Below, piece by piece: positions 5,423-5,803 of a stretch of DNA of 5,803 nucleotides. Origin of the DNA: Spirochaetes bacterium RIFOXYC1_FULL_54_7 (GTDB taxonomy: Bacteria > Spirochaetota > Spirochaetia > Treponematales > UBA12059); assembly GCA_001830645.1 (NCBI GenBank), contig MIBM01000053.1, forward strand, positions 8,444 through 14,246, given 5' to 3'. How positions within the stretch are numbered: position 1 is the stretch's first letter; every line of letters starts with the position of its first letter. The position numbers and the translations under genes are program-made. The notes under the pieces are model-generated. The model saw only the letters and a list, made by a program, of their open reading frames with translations, made no database searches and was not told the DNA's origin.

Positions 5423-5578
5423 TCATTGCTTCTTTTCTAGTTCCGCCCGCAAGCGATCTTCCTTGGCCCGCAGCTCGGGGGTGAATTCCTCACCGAAGTC
5501 CTCGGCCTCGAACAGGGGCCGGATCTCCAGGATAGCTTCTTCGCCCGGCCAAACGGCCGGTGCCGGTGGAGGTTTCAG
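5423..5578 (-). pseudogene. 3' remnant of a YciI/DGPF-domain protein gene
   Basis: The minus strand encodes the typical tail of YciI-like (YCII-related, DGPF) proteins: WPGEEAILEIRPLFEAEDFG followed by EEFTPELRAKEDRLRAELEK and a stop at 5423-5425. Full members have roughly 100 or more residues before this point, carrying the dimeric alpha/beta barrel core. Here the frame meets a stop at 5588-5590 after a few unrelated residues, and no start codon or ribosome site is present. The likely break lies around 5552-5590. Base composition is GC-rich, unlike the DUF1801 gene next to it. The gene is dead; what removed its 5' part is not visible, as no IS ends were found. Confidence 0.65.
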
Positions 5579-5619
5579 ATGACTAGATTATTGGTATCTT
5601 GTTGTAAGGAGATCGATCA

Positions 5620-5803
5620 ATGGATACTCTCAGGTCCCTGTCCGATTCATTCACGGCCTTGGCGTCCCAGGCGACAGCCAAAGTGTTTCATGTACCGTCC
5701 TCCCTGGGCGGAAGAACCGCCGTCAGCCTGGATGGAAAGCTCCTGCTCGTAAGCGCCCTGGAAGCGGAAACTGGCGAGACCCTCGCCGTGCTCGCTCCGG
5801 GAG
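5620..5803 (+). CDS. Partial gene, N-terminus resembling S1C (HtrA-like) protease, runs off the window
   Basis: An ATG at 5620 is preceded by AAGGAG (5606-5611) with 8 nt spacing. The frame stays open for 61 codons to the window edge, and the codons are GC-rich like the metal operon. The start reads MDTLRSLSDSFTALASQATA, then VFHVPSSLGGRTAVSLDGKL, then LLVSALEAETGETLAVLAPG. The spacing of a short helical lead, a small strand and DGxLLVSA resembles the beginning of S1C/trypsin-like proteases without a signal peptide. The catalytic His normally found in the TAxHV-type motif is not visible: the equivalent stretch is VSALEA. It could be an inactive protease-fold protein or something unrelated. 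That it is a real gene is likely; its identity is tentative. Confidence 0.7.
   Translation, partial: MDTLRSLSDSFTALASQATAKVFHVPSSLGGRTAVSLDGKLLLVSALEAETGETLAVLAPG

Overview
The window looks like a bacterial chromosomal segment from an organism of moderately high GC. One hand-counted line in the metal operon is about 62% GC, while two lines inside the 3.3 kb gene are 45-50%. Strong GGAGG-type ribosome binding sites precede nearly every gene. A lipobox-like signal on the oxidase suggests an envelope with exported lipoproteins. The lineage cannot be fixed from this sequence; an environmental spirochaete or another free-living bacterium is only a guess.

Left half (72-3056): a compact metal-homeostasis locus. 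A DtxR/MntR-family metal-dependent repressor is encoded on the minus strand. It is divergent from a two-gene plus-strand operon encoding a lipoprotein two-domain multicopper oxidase and a ZIP-family metal transporter with an extra N-terminal extracytoplasmic domain. The two operon genes overlap in an ATGA. The 73 bp between the divergent starts hold two AT-rich dyads overlapping a candidate promoter for each strand, which fits a metal-loaded repressor controlling both directions. I infer that the oxidase changes the redox state of a metal outside the cytoplasmic membrane and the ZIP protein moves the divalent ion. The metal could be Fe, Mn, Cu or Zn and cannot be settled from sequence.

Middle (3057-5399): a lower-GC stretch of three unrelated single genes. 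These are a PhzF-fold isomerase very like E. coli YddE (+), a four-helix DUF1761 membrane protein (-), and a DUF1801-type small protein (+). YddE and DUF1761 converge on a strong 13-bp-stem hairpin. DUF1761 and the DUF1801 gene diverge from an AT-rich promoter region, and a possible 25-codon leader ORF precedes DUF1761. The 3057-3266 gap contains a start-less minus-strand open frame that may be a gene remnant.

Right end (5400-5803): a 5'-truncated YciI/DGPF-domain gene remnant on the minus strand. Beyond it lies the start of a plus-strand gene that runs off the window and weakly resembles the N-terminus of S1C (HtrA-like) proteases. The drop in GC, the mixed gene orientations and the fragments suggest that 3057 to about 5590 is an accessory patch assembled by transfer and decay between older GC-rich genes.
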